Counted from the first letter of the stretch, positions 24,183 through 33,806 are shown. The stretch is DNA of 62,270 nucleotides from Paenibacillus koleovorans NBRC 103111 (GCF_004000845.1 NZ_BIMA01000035.1:1-62270), one strand, 5' to 3'. Translations and numbers: made by a program. Notes: generated from the letters alone by a model not told the origin.

Positions 24183-25484
24183 CTATGGAAAGCGGGTTGC
24201 CTTGACTCGGGCTGCATCGACGGCTGCTTGTCCCTCAATCGAGATGCGGAGCAGCGCTTCCTCCTCCGTTATTTTATTCTCCAGTACCTCTTCCACCAGC
24301 TTTTGGCCTACGTCAGAAAAGGCATTAATGATTGGATACGGTACCTCTTGGTAAGGATCGAACGATTTTTTAGGCGGGATTAGCTTGAACAGCGGGGACA
24401 AGTCCCTCCCGTCTGGTTGGGCCACTAACCCAATTTGTGCGGGCAGTCCCAAAGTGTTGATGTGATTCAGCGGAATAGCAGCTAATTGCTTGTCTGAAGA
24501 AAGGAAGGAAATAAACTTCCATGCTTCTTTCGCATGCTGCGAATTCACGGAGATCCCGAAGATTTCCTGGAGACTGTAAAAATCGGACAAATCGGGCTGA
24601 TTGAGATCTACAGGCACCGTTACGAGTCCCCAATTAATAGGATTGCCGCCCGTCATCTTCACGTCTTGTGCAAAATTGTAAGACAAAACCTGCGATCCCC
24701 ACTGCATCGCCACTTGTCCGCTCAGAATCGAGGGAGGCTCTTGGTCCGCATTCGACGTTTGCTCTGAGTCCTCCTGATCATATAGCACCCCTTTGCGAAC
24801 AGCTTTGGTTATCTGCTCCCAAATCGGCTTCCAGATCTCAGGTTCCATGTGGACCTTCAACGTACTCGGATCGATAAAGCTCCTCCCCTCTGTCTGTCCG
24901 ATTCGCAGGATCAGTCCAATCGCAATATTACGGTAGAAGTCGGATTTGAAGCCGTAGAGGGGGCCGCCGTTTTTATTCACAACCGGAAAACGCTCAGCCA
25001 GAGCCAACAGCTCTTGCCAGCTCATTTGATCTCGCGGCTCCGGTATCCCGAATTGCCGGAAGAGATCTTTGTTGTAATAAATCGCATAGCTGGTAAACCC
25101 CGGCGCAAGCCCGAAAAGCTTGTTTGGCGATTTATTGTGCAATAAGCTCACAACCACCGGTGAAAGACGGCTCAGCATACCTGGATTCCTTTGGAGAAAG
25201 CTATCGAGTTCATGCAGCTTCCCTTCTCTCGATTGCCGCTCGTACTCGGCCAGACTATTCATAAACACAAGATCGGTAGGACCTTGCGGAGCGTTTCGTC
25301 CCTCGATAACTTGAATGGTAACATGCGGATACTTCTCCCTGTAGGCTGCGCCATACCGCTGCTCGAAACCTTTGGCTGAAGGATACTGGATCGTAAGGTT
25401 CACCGGCTTGGGCGATTGCAGACTCTCGCAACCGATTGTGAATAATAGAAGAACCAGAACAACAACAGTCACCCATTTCCGCAT
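24183..25484 (-). CDS. ABC transporter solute-binding lipoprotein (family 1)
   Basis: 433 aa. The lipobox FTIGC puts the lipidated cysteine at residue 19. The mature part has the extracellular solute-binding family 1 pattern (YPHVTIQVIEG, DLVFMNSLAEYERQ, GLAPGFTSYAIYYNKDLFRQFGIPEPRDQMSWQELLALAERF, AWKFISFLSSDKQL). These deliver sugars or oligosaccharides to an importer. No permease or ATPase gene is adjacent, so it is an orphan component that may serve a transporter elsewhere. Confidence 0.88.
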   Translation of the reverse strand: MRKWVTVVVLVLLLFTIGCESLQSPKPVNLTIQYPSAKGFEQRYGAAYREKYPHVTIQVIEGRNAPQGPTDLVFMNSLAEYERQSREGKLHELDSFLQRNPGMLSRLSPVVVSLLHNKSPNKLFGLAPGFTSYAIYYNKDLFRQFGIPEPRDQMSWQELLALAERFPVVNKNGGPLYGFKSDFYRNIAIGLILRIGQTEGRSFIDPSTLKVHMEPEIWKPIWEQITKAVRKGVLYDQEDSEQTSNADQEPPSILSGQVAMQWGSQVLSYNFAQDVKMTGGNPINWGLVTVPVDLNQPDLSDFYSLQEIFGISVNSQHAKEAWKFISFLSSDKQLAAIPLNHINTLGLPAQIGLVAQPDGRDLSPLFKLIPPKKSFDPYQEVPYPIINAFSDVGQKLVEEVLENKITEEEALLRISIEGQAAVDAARVKATRFP

Positions 25485-25503
25485 GACAGCATTCCCCCAT
25501 AGT

Positions 25504-25534
25504 AAAGAGGACGGAAATCCCGTCCTCTTTTTTT
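25504..25534. terminator. Hairpin between the 135-aa secreted protein and the binding-protein gene
   Basis: GAGGACGG...CCGTCCTC (25507-25528), with an A-run on one side and a T-run on the other. It would end the minus-strand transcript of the 25579-25986 gene before the solute-binding-protein gene; the better T-run is on the plus strand. Confidence 0.6.
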
Positions 25535-25578
25535 CATATGCTCAAGCTTAAGCAGGCCCTGATTCTATTCGCTTTGGA

Positions 25579-25986
25579 CTACAGGGTGCCGTAGAAATAC
25601 AAGCGGTCGCTTTTGGTGTTATTGGTATAAGAGGTAGTTGTATACGCCACGGATGTCCAGGAGCCTGAGGCCGGTGGGCTCGACACAGCCTTAGTGGTCG
25701 TACATTCCGCGTACAACTCTGTATACGGGTAAGTCGGGTACCCGTAACCACCGCATCCCGCCTTGGAAGCAGCTCCATTATAGAGAATTCCATTTACAAA
25801 AATAGAGCCTGCATTGGCATGGGTTGTCCAAGCATACTGGTAACCGTTCACTTGATTGCCGTCATAGTCTACTGACCCGTCGATATAAGCATAGGGATCC
25901 GTAGCTGCAGATGCGGATAAAACCATGCTGAAGCATAATACGGCGGCAAGGAGAATTCCTGACCATTTCTTTTTGCTGCTTTTCAT
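25579..25986 (-). CDS. Small secreted protein, unknown
   Basis: 135 aa. The signal peptide ends at ASAATD (about residue 28). The mature part is small, Tyr/Ser/Thr-rich with few charges and contains two Cys residues (GCGGYGY and AECTTT) that could form a disulphide. The ATG at 25986 follows AGGAGCG; the seven-codon upstream extension is rejected. It is not recognised as a known family. A surface or matrix role is plausible from composition only. The 230 bp upstream (25987-26214) hold no other gene. Confidence 0.7.
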   Translation of the reverse strand: MKSSKKKWSGILLAAVLCFSMVLSASAATDPYAYIDGSVDYDGNQVNGYQYAWTTHANAGSIFVNGILYNGAASKAGCGGYGYPTYPYTELYAECTTTKAVSSPPASGSWTSVAYTTTSYTNNTKSDRLYFYGTL

Positions 25987-26214
25987 TAATAACACGCTCC
26001 TAATCATATTTTTTAAAGGAATAATATTCCTTCTCCATAATTGTGTTCGATAATCCGGTTATTGGAAATTGGCTGATTTCTAGATTATCTACGGATTTTT
26101 TGATAATTGGATAAATGGACAAGCATGCAAAATTATGACTATAACGGGAAGGATAGATTTTCCTGAGCCTGGCTATGGTACAATAAGGAAAGTCAAAATA
26201 GAAAGGGTGGTCTT

Positions 26215-27228
26215 ATGCGGACATTGAACCGGCTTGGATGGATAGGGTCATTTCTGATGCTCGGACTCGTAATCCCGCAGCTTGCTTCCGCACATGTGAA
26301 GTGGTTTACGGACGTGGATCCCGTCAAGGAGCCGATTGAGCGGATCCTTTCCCCGTTTTTTATGATCATGGCGTTGTCCGTTGCCGTGCTGCTGGCGATC
26401 CTGACCCAGCTGCTGCCGGCCATTATGCAGATCCCGCTCTTGCGGCGCTTCGACAGGCAAGTCGAGAGGCTGCGTCCCTGGTCGTTCCGCCTGTTGAAGT
26501 ACGGAACGGCGGCGGCTTTGTTATGGCAGGCTGTGGAAGGAACGTTATTCGCGCCCGAGATAGAGCTGCAGGGGACCTGGGCTGTCGTTTTCCTGTGGCT
26601 GGCGATCGCCCTCTTGCTTATTCCGCACCACTACGCTTCGAAAGCGGCCGCGGTCGTGCTGTTGGGCCTGTTCGTCTACAGCATTCGTCTCGCGGAGCAC
26701 GGCTGGTTTCATATGCTGGATTACGGTTTCTATGTCGCGATTATGGCCGGACTGGCTTTGCAGCGCACCAAATGGGAGTCTTGGTCGTTTCCACTGCTGT
26801 ACCTGGGCACGGGGCTATCCCTTTGTTGGGTCGCCACGGAGAAATGGATCTATCCGAAGATGGCACTGGATGTCATAGAGCATCATGGCGTACCTACATT
26901 CGGCTTCGCGCCGGAGCTCTTTATCGTTATGTGCGCCTTCATCGAATTCGTAGTCGGGTATTTGCTGGTCGTAGGCATTCTGAACCGGCTGCTGGCCATC
27001 GTGCTTACCGGTATTTTCATCACAACCACTATGCTGTTCGGCTATGTGGAAGTGGTAGGACACTTCATGATCCATATCATCCTCCTTATCTTTATTATCG
27101 AGGGTGTCAGCTTCTATAAACCGCCTATTGAAATTCACAAGACTACCGTGGACCGAATGGTGTTCGTCATGTTGAATTTTTTGTTCGTGGTGGCCGCCTT
27201 TCTATTAATCTATTTCCGGTTCGGCTGA
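26215..27228 (+). CDS. DoxX-like multi-pass membrane protein
   Basis: 337 aa, eight to nine hydrophobic segments. The conserved N-terminal SAHVKWFTDV follows a first hydrophobic stretch, and a later EKWIYPKMALDVIEHHGVPTFGF region resembles DoxX-family membrane proteins. Biochemical role is unknown; some relatives take part in respiratory or thiosulfate-related oxidations. Its possible -10 TACAAT lies at about 26177. A beta-carbonic anhydrase follows 75 bp downstream with its own ribosome binding site. Confidence 0.7.
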   Translation: MRTLNRLGWIGSFLMLGLVIPQLASAHVKWFTDVDPVKEPIERILSPFFMIMALSVAVLLAILTQLLPAIMQIPLLRRFDRQVERLRPWSFRLLKYGTAAALLWQAVEGTLFAPEIELQGTWAVVFLWLAIALLLIPHHYASKAAAVVLLGLFVYSIRLAEHGWFHMLDYGFYVAIMAGLALQRTKWESWSFPLLYLGTGLSLCWVATEKWIYPKMALDVIEHHGVPTFGFAPELFIVMCAFIEFVVGYLLVVGILNRLLAIVLTGIFITTTMLFGYVEVVGHFMIHIILLIFIIEGVSFYKPPIEIHKTTVDRMVFVMLNFLFVVAAFLLIYFRFG

Positions 27229-27302
27229 TGGATTAGTGAGAAATCGAACTTGTCATGAGACATACGGCAAGAAAATAATAGCTTCAAAGGAGGATGTGGC
27301 CT

Positions 27303-27869
27303 GTGTCAATCTTATCCAGCCTGCTGGCCCATAACAAACAGTTTGTCGAGGAGAGGCAATACGAGGAGTACCTGACCGACAAGTTTCCCGACAAAAAGGT
27401 GGTCGTCTTGACTTGCATGGATACGCGGTTGGTGGAGCTGTTGCCCAAGGCGCTCGGGTTCAAAAACGGGGACGCCAAGTTCATTAAAAACGCGGGCGGC
27501 ATCCTGACGCAGCCGTTCGGTAGCGCGATGCGCAGCATTCTCGTCGCCGTATACAAGCTTGGCGCGCGGGAGGTGCTGGTCGTCGGCCATCACGGCTGCG
27601 GGATGACGAATCTGGATGCCCGGGGAATCGTCGACAAGTTTGCCGAGCACGGGATTAATCCGCTGGCTGTCGAGGTTCTGGAGAATGCGGGCATCCGGAT
27701 GGAGAAATTTCTGCGCGGCTTCGGAAGCGAACAGGAGGGTGTGATGCACAGTGTCCGGATGATCCGCCGGCATCCGCTGTTCCCGCCCGCCATCCCCGTA
27801 CATGGATTGATTATCGATCCCGAGACGGGGGCGCTCGATGTTATTGCCGAGGACTTCCGGGAGGAATAA
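27303..27869 (+). CDS. Beta-class carbonic anhydrase
   Basis: 188 aa, reversibly hydrates CO2. The zinc ligands are visible: C38 (with the D40/R42 dyad, TCMDTR), H96 and C99 in GHHGCG. The first helix and KNAGG motif are also typical. The GTG at 27303 is taken as start, because AAAGGAGG (27286-27293) directly abuts the ATG at 27294 and is correctly spaced only for the GTG. The short form lacks N-terminal extensions, as in YtiB/YbcF-like Firmicute enzymes. Confidence 0.92.
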   Translation: MSILSSLLAHNKQFVEERQYEEYLTDKFPDKKVVVLTCMDTRLVELLPKALGFKNGDAKFIKNAGGILTQPFGSAMRSILVAVYKLGAREVLVVGHHGCGMTNLDARGIVDKFAEHGINPLAVEVLENAGIRMEKFLRGFGSEQEGVMHSVRMIRRHPLFPPAIPVHGLIIDPETGALDVIAEDFREE

Positions 27870-27889
27870 AATTTGGAGGAATCGTTCTT

Positions 27890-29650
27890 ATGACTTTGAC
27901 TGCTACATCCAAGAGAGTCAGCCTGCTCTTAGCCTTCCTGCTCTTGCTTCAACTCCTCCTGCTTCTATTCATTCAGCCCGCCAATGCCGAAGACCGCTCG
28001 TTCCGGATCAGCGAAGTAGACATCCAGGCTAGCATAGACAACAAGGGCGACATGCGCATTTCCGAAAAAGACACGTACCAGTTCAACGGAGCGTATAACG
28101 GAATTGTCGTGGAGCTGAACAAGTTCCGATCGGATGGGATTGAAGATTTTCAAGCGTTCAAGGTGGCGGGGCAGCAAGAGGTTCCGCTTCGTACCGAGCT
28201 GACCGGCGAGGGGGACAAGCTCCAGTACCGGGTCTATGATCCGTCGCAGAACGAGACCAAAGTATTCCGATTTACATACACGGTCAAAAATGTCGTACAA
28301 GTGTGGGCGGATACGGCGGAGCTGTATTGGAAGTTTTTCGACGAGTCGAATCCGAGTGCGCTGGAGACGGTGAATGTTGTTGTGGATTTGCCGGATGGGG
28401 CCACAAGGGAAGAGGTCACCGCATACGGTCACGGTCCGACCCAAGGGACGATTCAGATCGAGGATGACGGTGATGTGCGCTTTCGGGTGAGCCCGCTGTC
28501 GGCTAAACAGCTTCTGGAGGTACGTGTCTTGTTTCCAGGCGCTTATGTTCCCGGAAGCACTCGAATCAGCACGGAGCCGAAGCTCGAACAAATCCAGCAA
28601 GAGGAGCTCAGCGTAGCGGGGCAGTCTTCGGATACGGGGAGCGGCAACGAAACCGTTCCTTTCGCGGCGGTCCTGCTGCTGGCCAACCTGGTGGGTGGGA
28701 TCTACCTCAAGTACGGCCAACGGTTCGGGCGGCGGCAAGCCATAGACGACTCCTACGGCGTGCTCCCCGGTGATGTAACCCCGGCTGTGGTCGGCTATCT
28801 GATGGAGCTCCGCGTGAAGTCGAGGGACCTGATGGCTACGATGGTCGATCTGGTGAGAAAGCAGTATGTAGAGATGCAGGCGGTCAAAGGGAGAGAGGAC
28901 AAGCCCAAGCAGACCAATTATATCTTCCGACTTCTGAACAAGGAAAATGATGGCCTACAGCCGCATGAAACGATGCTGATCGACTGGTTGTTCGGCGAAA
29001 TCGGACGGGACGACAAGGTATCGCTGTTCGGCATTCGCAAGCATGCCCGCACACCAGCGCACAAGGACGCTTTCAGGAAGCGCTGGTCGGAATGGCAGGA
29101 CGAAGTCGCTCAGGCCGCAAGTCGGTTGGATTATGTCCAAGACCGGAGCTGGATCCAGCTGATGGTGGTGCTTGCCTTTGTCGCGCAGTTTTTCGGGTTC
29201 TTGTTCTTCGCGCCGGAAGCTTGGAAATGGCTGATGTTCAGCTCGATTCCCTTGCTCTTCCTGGTCCCTAGAAGCAGGCGGAGAACAAGGGTCGGCGAGC
29301 TCGAGTTTCGGAAATGGAAGGCGTTCAAGCGGTATTTGCGCGAAAACAACTCGGCTGCATTGCATGATCCGCTGGCGGGTTCCCAGTGGGAGCACCATTT
29401 CGTGTACGCCCTCCCGCTCGGAGAGGCCAAGGAGATGGCCGCCGCAACCAAGGTGAATGTGTCGCCGCGAAGGGGGCTCGTTCGTTCGACTCTAGACGAT
29501 TCCTACTATTACCACTATATGTATTGGAACGATTCGTTCGAAACGACGCTCAACACGGTCCACCAATCCGATTCGTCTTCAGGAGATAGCGGCAGTTCCT
29601 CTTCTTCCTCCTCCGACAGCGGCGGGGGCGGCGGTCGGGACGCTTTTTAG
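27890..29650 (+). CDS. DUF2207 family membrane protein
   Basis: 586 aa. A signal peptide or first helix (about residues 10-33) precedes a large extracellular DUF2207 beta domain (residues 40-230, for example YNGIVVELNKF and the VFRFTYTVKNVVQVWADTAELYWKF motif), one membrane segment near 255, a cytosolic region, two more helices near 425-450 and a Ser/Gly-rich tail. Function is unknown. GGAGGAA precedes the ATG; it begins 20 bp after the carbonic anhydrase stop and probably shares its transcript. Confidence 0.88.
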   Translation: MTLTATSKRVSLLLAFLLLLQLLLLLFIQPANAEDRSFRISEVDIQASIDNKGDMRISEKDTYQFNGAYNGIVVELNKFRSDGIEDFQAFKVAGQQEVPLRTELTGEGDKLQYRVYDPSQNETKVFRFTYTVKNVVQVWADTAELYWKFFDESNPSALETVNVVVDLPDGATREEVTAYGHGPTQGTIQIEDDGDVRFRVSPLSAKQLLEVRVLFPGAYVPGSTRISTEPKLEQIQQEELSVAGQSSDTGSGNETVPFAAVLLLANLVGGIYLKYGQRFGRRQAIDDSYGVLPGDVTPAVVGYLMELRVKSRDLMATMVDLVRKQYVEMQAVKGREDKPKQTNYIFRLLNKENDGLQPHETMLIDWLFGEIGRDDKVSLFGIRKHARTPAHKDAFRKRWSEWQDEVAQAASRLDYVQDRSWIQLMVVLAFVAQFFGFLFFAPEAWKWLMFSSIPLLFLVPRSRRRTRVGELEFRKWKAFKRYLRENNSAALHDPLAGSQWEHHFVYALPLGEAKEMAAATKVNVSPRRGLVRSTLDDSYYYHYMYWNDSFETTLNTVHQSDSSSGDSGSSSSSSSDSGGGGGRDAF

Positions 29651-29693
29651 ACATCGTAACAGCTCGGACTATAAACGAACGGAGGCGAAGCAG

Positions 29694-30086
29694 TTGGAAG
29701 AAGGAAGCTTGGCGTTGAGTCCGATCAAGAACAAAGTCGGCGGCATTTTTGTACCGGTCAAGGATATCGTGAAGTCCCGCAGCTGGTATTGTCGAGTTCT
29801 GGGGTTGAATGAGGCTGACTGTGAAATTCATTTCGATCACTTGTGCACCCTGCCGATGGAAGGAACAGCCGTTATTCTGGATACGATGCCGATGTGGGGA
29901 GGCCAAGAATCTGGAGGAGCGCCGTCCATCGAGACACCAGCCTTTATGCTGCTGACCGACGACTTGCAGCGTTCGCTGGATTACATGAAGGAGCTCGGAG
30001 TCGAGCTCGTTACACAGATTGAGCACAACCATTGGTTCGTCGTGAAGGATCCGGACGGCAACAAGCTGATGATCAGCCGTGGGTGA
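29694..30086 (+). CDS. VOC (glyoxalase/bleomycin-resistance) family protein
   Basis: 130 aa, a single vicinal-oxygen-chelate domain with paired beta-alpha-beta-beta-beta modules: IFVPVKDIVKSRSWYCRVLG at the N terminus and NHWFVVKDPDGNKLMI at the C terminus. Such proteins bind metal and act as lyases, dioxygenases or drug binders; no substrate can be named. The start is TTG at 29694, six bases after GGAGGCG. Confidence 0.85.
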   Translation: MEEGSLALSPIKNKVGGIFVPVKDIVKSRSWYCRVLGLNEADCEIHFDHLCTLPMEGTAVILDTMPMWGGQESGGAPSIETPAFMLLTDDLQRSLDYMKELGVELVTQIEHNHWFVVKDPDGNKLMISRG

Positions 30087-30157
30087 GCCGCCGCGAAATA
30101 ACACTCCGGGCTCACTCGATTGGCCCCCGCAACCCCCGAAAAGGCGATTCCGACCCC

Positions 30158-30232
30158 CATTAACGCTATGGCGTAACGCGTTGGGCCGCAACAGCGCCTG
30201 AACGATGAAATAGCGTTATGCGGGTTTATGCG
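30158..30232. repeat. Degenerate intergenic repeat (ACGCTATGGCGTAACG type)
   Basis: TTAACGCTATGGCGTAACGCG (central part self-complementary) is followed by AAATAGCGTTATGCGGG. The half-sites resemble the GCGTAACGCTATT copy at 1263-1292 and the AATAGCGTTACG stretch at 54089. No gene is present in this part of the 500-bp gap. Confidence 0.5.
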
Positions 30233-30247
30233 GGAGCAGTTCTGACT

Positions 30248-30270
30248 CTAGTCCGACTTTTTCGGACTAG
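30248..30270. repeat. AGTCCGA/TCGGACT hairpin repeat, copy 1
   Basis: CTAGTCCGA-ctttt-TCGGACTAG, a perfect 9-bp stem. Similar hairpins recur at 55714-55732 and 55877-55895. Confidence 0.7.
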
Positions 30271-30402
30271 GGAGCAAGGGTACAGGCGCCACGCCGCTCG
30301 AGAATGCTTTTCGCCTCAAGCGGGTATAGCGGGTTGTGGGAATGTGGCGGAAGGGGACGGTTTTCAACATAATAGAAAGTTTTTGGGGCGGAACCGAAGG
30401 TT

Positions 30403-30420
30403 CCCCCCCCCTTTTTTTTT
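30403..30420. repeat. C9-T9 homopolymer pair
   Basis: Nine C followed by nine T, about 170 bp upstream of the siderophore-binding-protein gene and about 60 bp before its promoter. The tract is prone to slippage; no gene spans it. Confidence 0.7.
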
Positions 30421-30478
30421 AGAAAAGTTACAAATATGTGAATTTGTCGGTTCCTGTCGGAGAAAACTGGAGAACATA

Positions 30479-30540
30479 TTGACTTTCTCCACACGAACGA
30501 TTATCATTTTCAACTAGATGATGATAATGATTATCAATAT
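30479..30540 (+). promoter_or_regulatory. Fur-controlled promoter of the siderophore uptake operon
   Basis: TTGACT (30479-30484) and TATCAT (30502-30507) are 17 bp apart. Two Fur-box-like stretches overlap the -10 and the start region: ACGATTATCATTTTCAAC (30497-30514) and GATAATGATTATCAATATT (30523-30541), the second close to the GATAATGATAATCATTATC consensus. Iron-dependent repression is expected. Confidence 0.75.
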
Positions 30541-30586
30541 TAGTGATGCTAAACATGTGTCATTTTATTAAGGGGGATTCATATTT

Positions 30587-31624
30587 ATGAAACGTATCGC
30601 CAAGCCCGTCATGCTGATCATGTCGCTGCTGCTTGTCATGTTGACCGCTGCGTGCGGGACTAGCGGAACAGGAGGGGCATCAACCAGCCCATCCGCTTCA
30701 CCTGCCAAGACGACCGAAGCTTCCAAAACACCGGAAGCAACACCTACCGCGAAGACCATCAAACACGCTCTGGGCACCACGGAGATTAAAGGAACGGTTA
30801 AGCGTGTCGTTGCGCTCGAATGGTCCTTTACGGAAGCTTTTCTTGCGGTTGGCGTTCAGCCTGTTGGTGTCGCGGATATTAAAGGCTTCAATACATGGGT
30901 AGGCAGCATTCCGAAGAAGATCGACGCGAGCGTCGTTGACGTCGGAACCCGTACGGAGCCGAACTTGGAAGCGATCGCCGCCCTCAAGCCGGACCTGATC
31001 GTCTCGACGGATTCCCGAATCAAGTCCAGCTATGAAGCGCTGAGTAAAATTGCTCCGACGCTCGCCTATAATCCGTATCCGGCAGAAGGCGAAACCGTCA
31101 ACCAATACGACGTAATGGTAAGTACGTTCAAGGCTATGGCAGACCTGGTCGGCAAGCAAGCGGAGGCGGATAAGGTGCTCGCCGATATGCAGAAGTCGTT
31201 CGACGACTCCAAGGCGAAGCTGAAGGCCAAAGGCAAGGAAGGTGCCGAGTTCGCTATCACTCAAGCGTTCTCGCAGCAAAACGCCGCTGTCCTGCGCATG
31301 TTCACGGACAACTCGATGCTGGTGCAAATTTTGAACCGGATGGGTCTTAAGAATACATTCAAATCGTCCAAGTTCGAGCTTAACGGCTTCTCCACGACTA
31401 GCGTCGAGGCACTGCCGGCCGTACAGAACGCAAACTTCATCTATGTCGTGCAGGACAATGACGATATCTTCGCCAATCAGCTGAAGGACAACGCGGTGTG
31501 GAAGGGTCTCACGTTCGTGAAGGAGAACCGCACCTACAAGCTGCCGGGCAGTACTTGGACGTTCGGAGGACCGTTGTCCGCGCAAGTCATTGCTAATCTT
31601 ATCACGGATGCTATGACCAAATGA
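30587..31624 (+). CDS. Iron-siderophore ABC transporter binding lipoprotein
   Basis: 345 aa. Lipobox LTAAC (Cys near residue 23), a Ser/Thr/Pro/Lys linker to about residue 60, then a periplasmic-binding-protein type III fold: KRVVALEWSFTEAFLAVGVQPVGVAD, EPNLEAIAALKPDLIV, DNSMLVQILNRMG and FVKENRTYKLPGSTWTFGGP. This pattern is that of Fe(III)-hydroxamate/catecholate binding proteins (YfiY/FhuD-like). The stop overlaps the permease ATG (ATGA). The Fur box upstream supports an iron role. The siderophore type cannot be read. Confidence 0.9.
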   Translation: MKRIAKPVMLIMSLLLVMLTAACGTSGTGGASTSPSASPAKTTEASKTPEATPTAKTIKHALGTTEIKGTVKRVVALEWSFTEAFLAVGVQPVGVADIKGFNTWVGSIPKKIDASVVDVGTRTEPNLEAIAALKPDLIVSTDSRIKSSYEALSKIAPTLAYNPYPAEGETVNQYDVMVSTFKAMADLVGKQAEADKVLADMQKSFDDSKAKLKAKGKEGAEFAITQAFSQQNAAVLRMFTDNSMLVQILNRMGLKNTFKSSKFELNGFSTTSVEALPAVQNANFIYVVQDNDDIFANQLKDNAVWKGLTFVKENRTYKLPGSTWTFGGPLSAQVIANLITDAMTK

Positions 31625-33696
31625 TAACGACGGCTAGAAGCTCACAGACAGGCTCGGCCGTCCGATTCATCGGCTGGAAAATACTTTTTATATTCGGGGG
31701 CGGCTTGGTACTTTTGGCCGCTCTTCTTTTCGTAAGCTTGACCTACGGTGTAGCCAATATCAGCCTCCGGCAGGTGATCGATGCCATCGTGAATCCCGGG
31801 GACGATCCGGCCCATCAGATGGTGCGCGGCGTTCGGATGCCGCGGGCGATGATGGGGCTCCTGGCGGGTGCGTCGCTGGCCGTCTGCGGTGCGCTGATGC
31901 AGACCATTACGCGCAATCCCCTCGCTTCGGCGACTACGTTCGGGCTGAATGCAGGCGCTTATTTCGCGATTATGTTCACGGCCGTCTTCTTCCCGGCGCT
32001 GAGGACCAGCGCTCCGCTGCCGCTCGCTCTTGCGGGTGCGCTCGCCGCTGCCGCCTTGACGTACGGCATCGCGGGAGGCAAGCGAAGCACGCCGGTGGCG
32101 ATGGCGGTAGGCGGCATGATCGTCGCTCTCGTACTGTCGTCCTTCACGAGCGCGCTCCAGCTGCTGTTCGAGACCCAGGCGTCGCAGCTGCTCGCGTGGG
32201 GGGCCGGCTCGCTCGTACAGAACGACTGGAGCGGCGTGCAGTATGCTTGGCCGTGGGTGGTGGCCGGCATCGTGTTCTCGCTCTTCTTTGCCCGCGGCTT
32301 CGATCTGCTGGAGCTCGGTGAGGAGACGGCCAGGTCGCTCGGTCAGAAGGTCGAATCCGCCCGGTTCGTCGGGATGGCGGTAGCGGTGCTGCTAGCCGGT
32401 GTCACTGTGAGCGTCGTCGGCCCGATCGGCTTCGTCGGCTTGATCGCGCCTCATCTGGTTCGGTTGATCGGCCTTCGCCGCCACCTGCTGCTGCTGCCGG
32501 CCAGCGCGCTGTGGGGGGCGATTATTCTGGTCGGCGCCGATACGATCGCCCGCATGTTCCGCAGCTCGCTCGGCGAGCTGCCGGCCGGCGCCGTGACGGC
32601 GGTTATCGGTGCGCCGTGGCTCATCTGGCTGGCCGTCCGCGCCGTGAAGGGGCGCAGCTCGCAGGAGGGGAGCGGTTCATCGATGAGCGTAGGCTCACTC
32701 CGTGCGCCAATCCCTTATCCGGTGCTCGTGGTCGTGATGGTGAGTCTGCTGGCCACTCTCATGATCGGCGGCTTGATGGCAGGCACTTTGAAGCTGTCCG
32801 TTCCCGATGTGTGGGCGGTGCTAGTAGGCGGGGGCGAAGCGTTCACCCGCAACATCGTGCTTGAGCTGAGACTGCCTCGTATTCTGGTCGCGGCTTGTGC
32901 GGGGGCGGCGCTTGCCTTGGCCGGCTCGATGCTTCAGGGAGCGGTGCGCAATCCGCTCGCCGACCCGTCCGTCATCGGAGTTACGTCCGGCGCGGGCTGT
33001 GGCGCGCTTGGCGCCATGGTGCTGCTGCCTCAGGCTGCGGCGGTGATGATTCCGGTCGGAGCCTTCGTCGGGGCACTTATTGCGGCGGGCTGCGTTTATT
33101 TGTTCTCTTGGCGCAAAGGGTTGAACCCCGTTACGCTTCTGCTCGTCGGGATCGGGGTGTCGGCGATCGGAACGGCGGGCATTCAGTTCTTCGTCATTAA
33201 GTTAAGCATCGGTGCCTCACCGGCACTCGCTTGGCTGGCCGGCAGCACTTACGCCAAGGGCTATACGGAGCTGCAGCGGCTGGTTGTGGTGCTTGCTCTG
33301 CTCGCGCCGGCCGCCTGGTGGCTCGGGCGCAAGGTAGAGCTTCTATCGTTCAGCGATAACGTGGCGCTCGGACTAGGACTCAAGCTGCAGCACGCGCGGC
33401 TGCTGTCGGCCGGCATCGGGGTTCTCCTCGCGGCAACGGCAGTCGCCTGTGTCGGCTCGATCGGCTTCATCGGGTTGCTGGCGCCTCACATGGTGCGCTT
33501 CCTTGTCGGTCACCAACACCGCAAAGCGCTCGTGCTGTCGGCCCTTACCGGCTCGGCGCTGCTCGTGGCCGCCGATCTGATCGGCAAGACGGTCATTGCG
33601 CCCAAAGAAATTCCGGCCGGTATTGTGGTAGCGTTAATAGGAACGCCGTACTTGCTAATGCTGATGTACCGAAGTGTAGCGCGACGACAAAGGTAG
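31621..33696 (+). CDS. Double-length FecCD-type siderophore permease
   Basis: 691 aa made of two fused FecCD domains (about residues 1-345 and 355-691), the arrangement known from FhuB, forming the full 20-helix channel in one chain. Each half has the GALMQTITRNPLA or GSMLQGAVRNPLADPSVIG coupling loop and a GPIGFVGLIAPH or GSIGFIGLLAPH motif. No ATPase gene is adjacent, so an ATPase (FhuC-like) is presumably shared from elsewhere in the genome. It is translationally coupled to the binding protein by a 4-bp overlap. Confidence 0.93.
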   Translation: MITTARSSQTGSAVRFIGWKILFIFGGGLVLLAALLFVSLTYGVANISLRQVIDAIVNPGDDPAHQMVRGVRMPRAMMGLLAGASLAVCGALMQTITRNPLASATTFGLNAGAYFAIMFTAVFFPALRTSAPLPLALAGALAAAALTYGIAGGKRSTPVAMAVGGMIVALVLSSFTSALQLLFETQASQLLAWGAGSLVQNDWSGVQYAWPWVVAGIVFSLFFARGFDLLELGEETARSLGQKVESARFVGMAVAVLLAGVTVSVVGPIGFVGLIAPHLVRLIGLRRHLLLLPASALWGAIILVGADTIARMFRSSLGELPAGAVTAVIGAPWLIWLAVRAVKGRSSQEGSGSSMSVGSLRAPIPYPVLVVVMVSLLATLMIGGLMAGTLKLSVPDVWAVLVGGGEAFTRNIVLELRLPRILVAACAGAALALAGSMLQGAVRNPLADPSVIGVTSGAGCGALGAMVLLPQAAAVMIPVGAFVGALIAAGCVYLFSWRKGLNPVTLLLVGIGVSAIGTAGIQFFVIKLSIGASPALAWLAGSTYAKGYTELQRLVVVLALLAPAAWWLGRKVELLSFSDNVALGLGLKLQHARLLSAGIGVLLAATAVACVGSIGFIGLLAPHMVRFLVGHQHRKALVLSALTGSALLVAADLIGKTVIAPKEIPAGIVVALIGTPYLLMLMYRSVARRQR

Positions 33697-33806
33697 ACAA
33701 ATTACCGTTGCCAGGGAAATGGAGCTATACAGGGCCGTGGGAGATGGATTACGATGATCCTAACACCTTTTCAGACCCTTTATAGCCCAACCTTGGAGCG
33801 TGTCTC

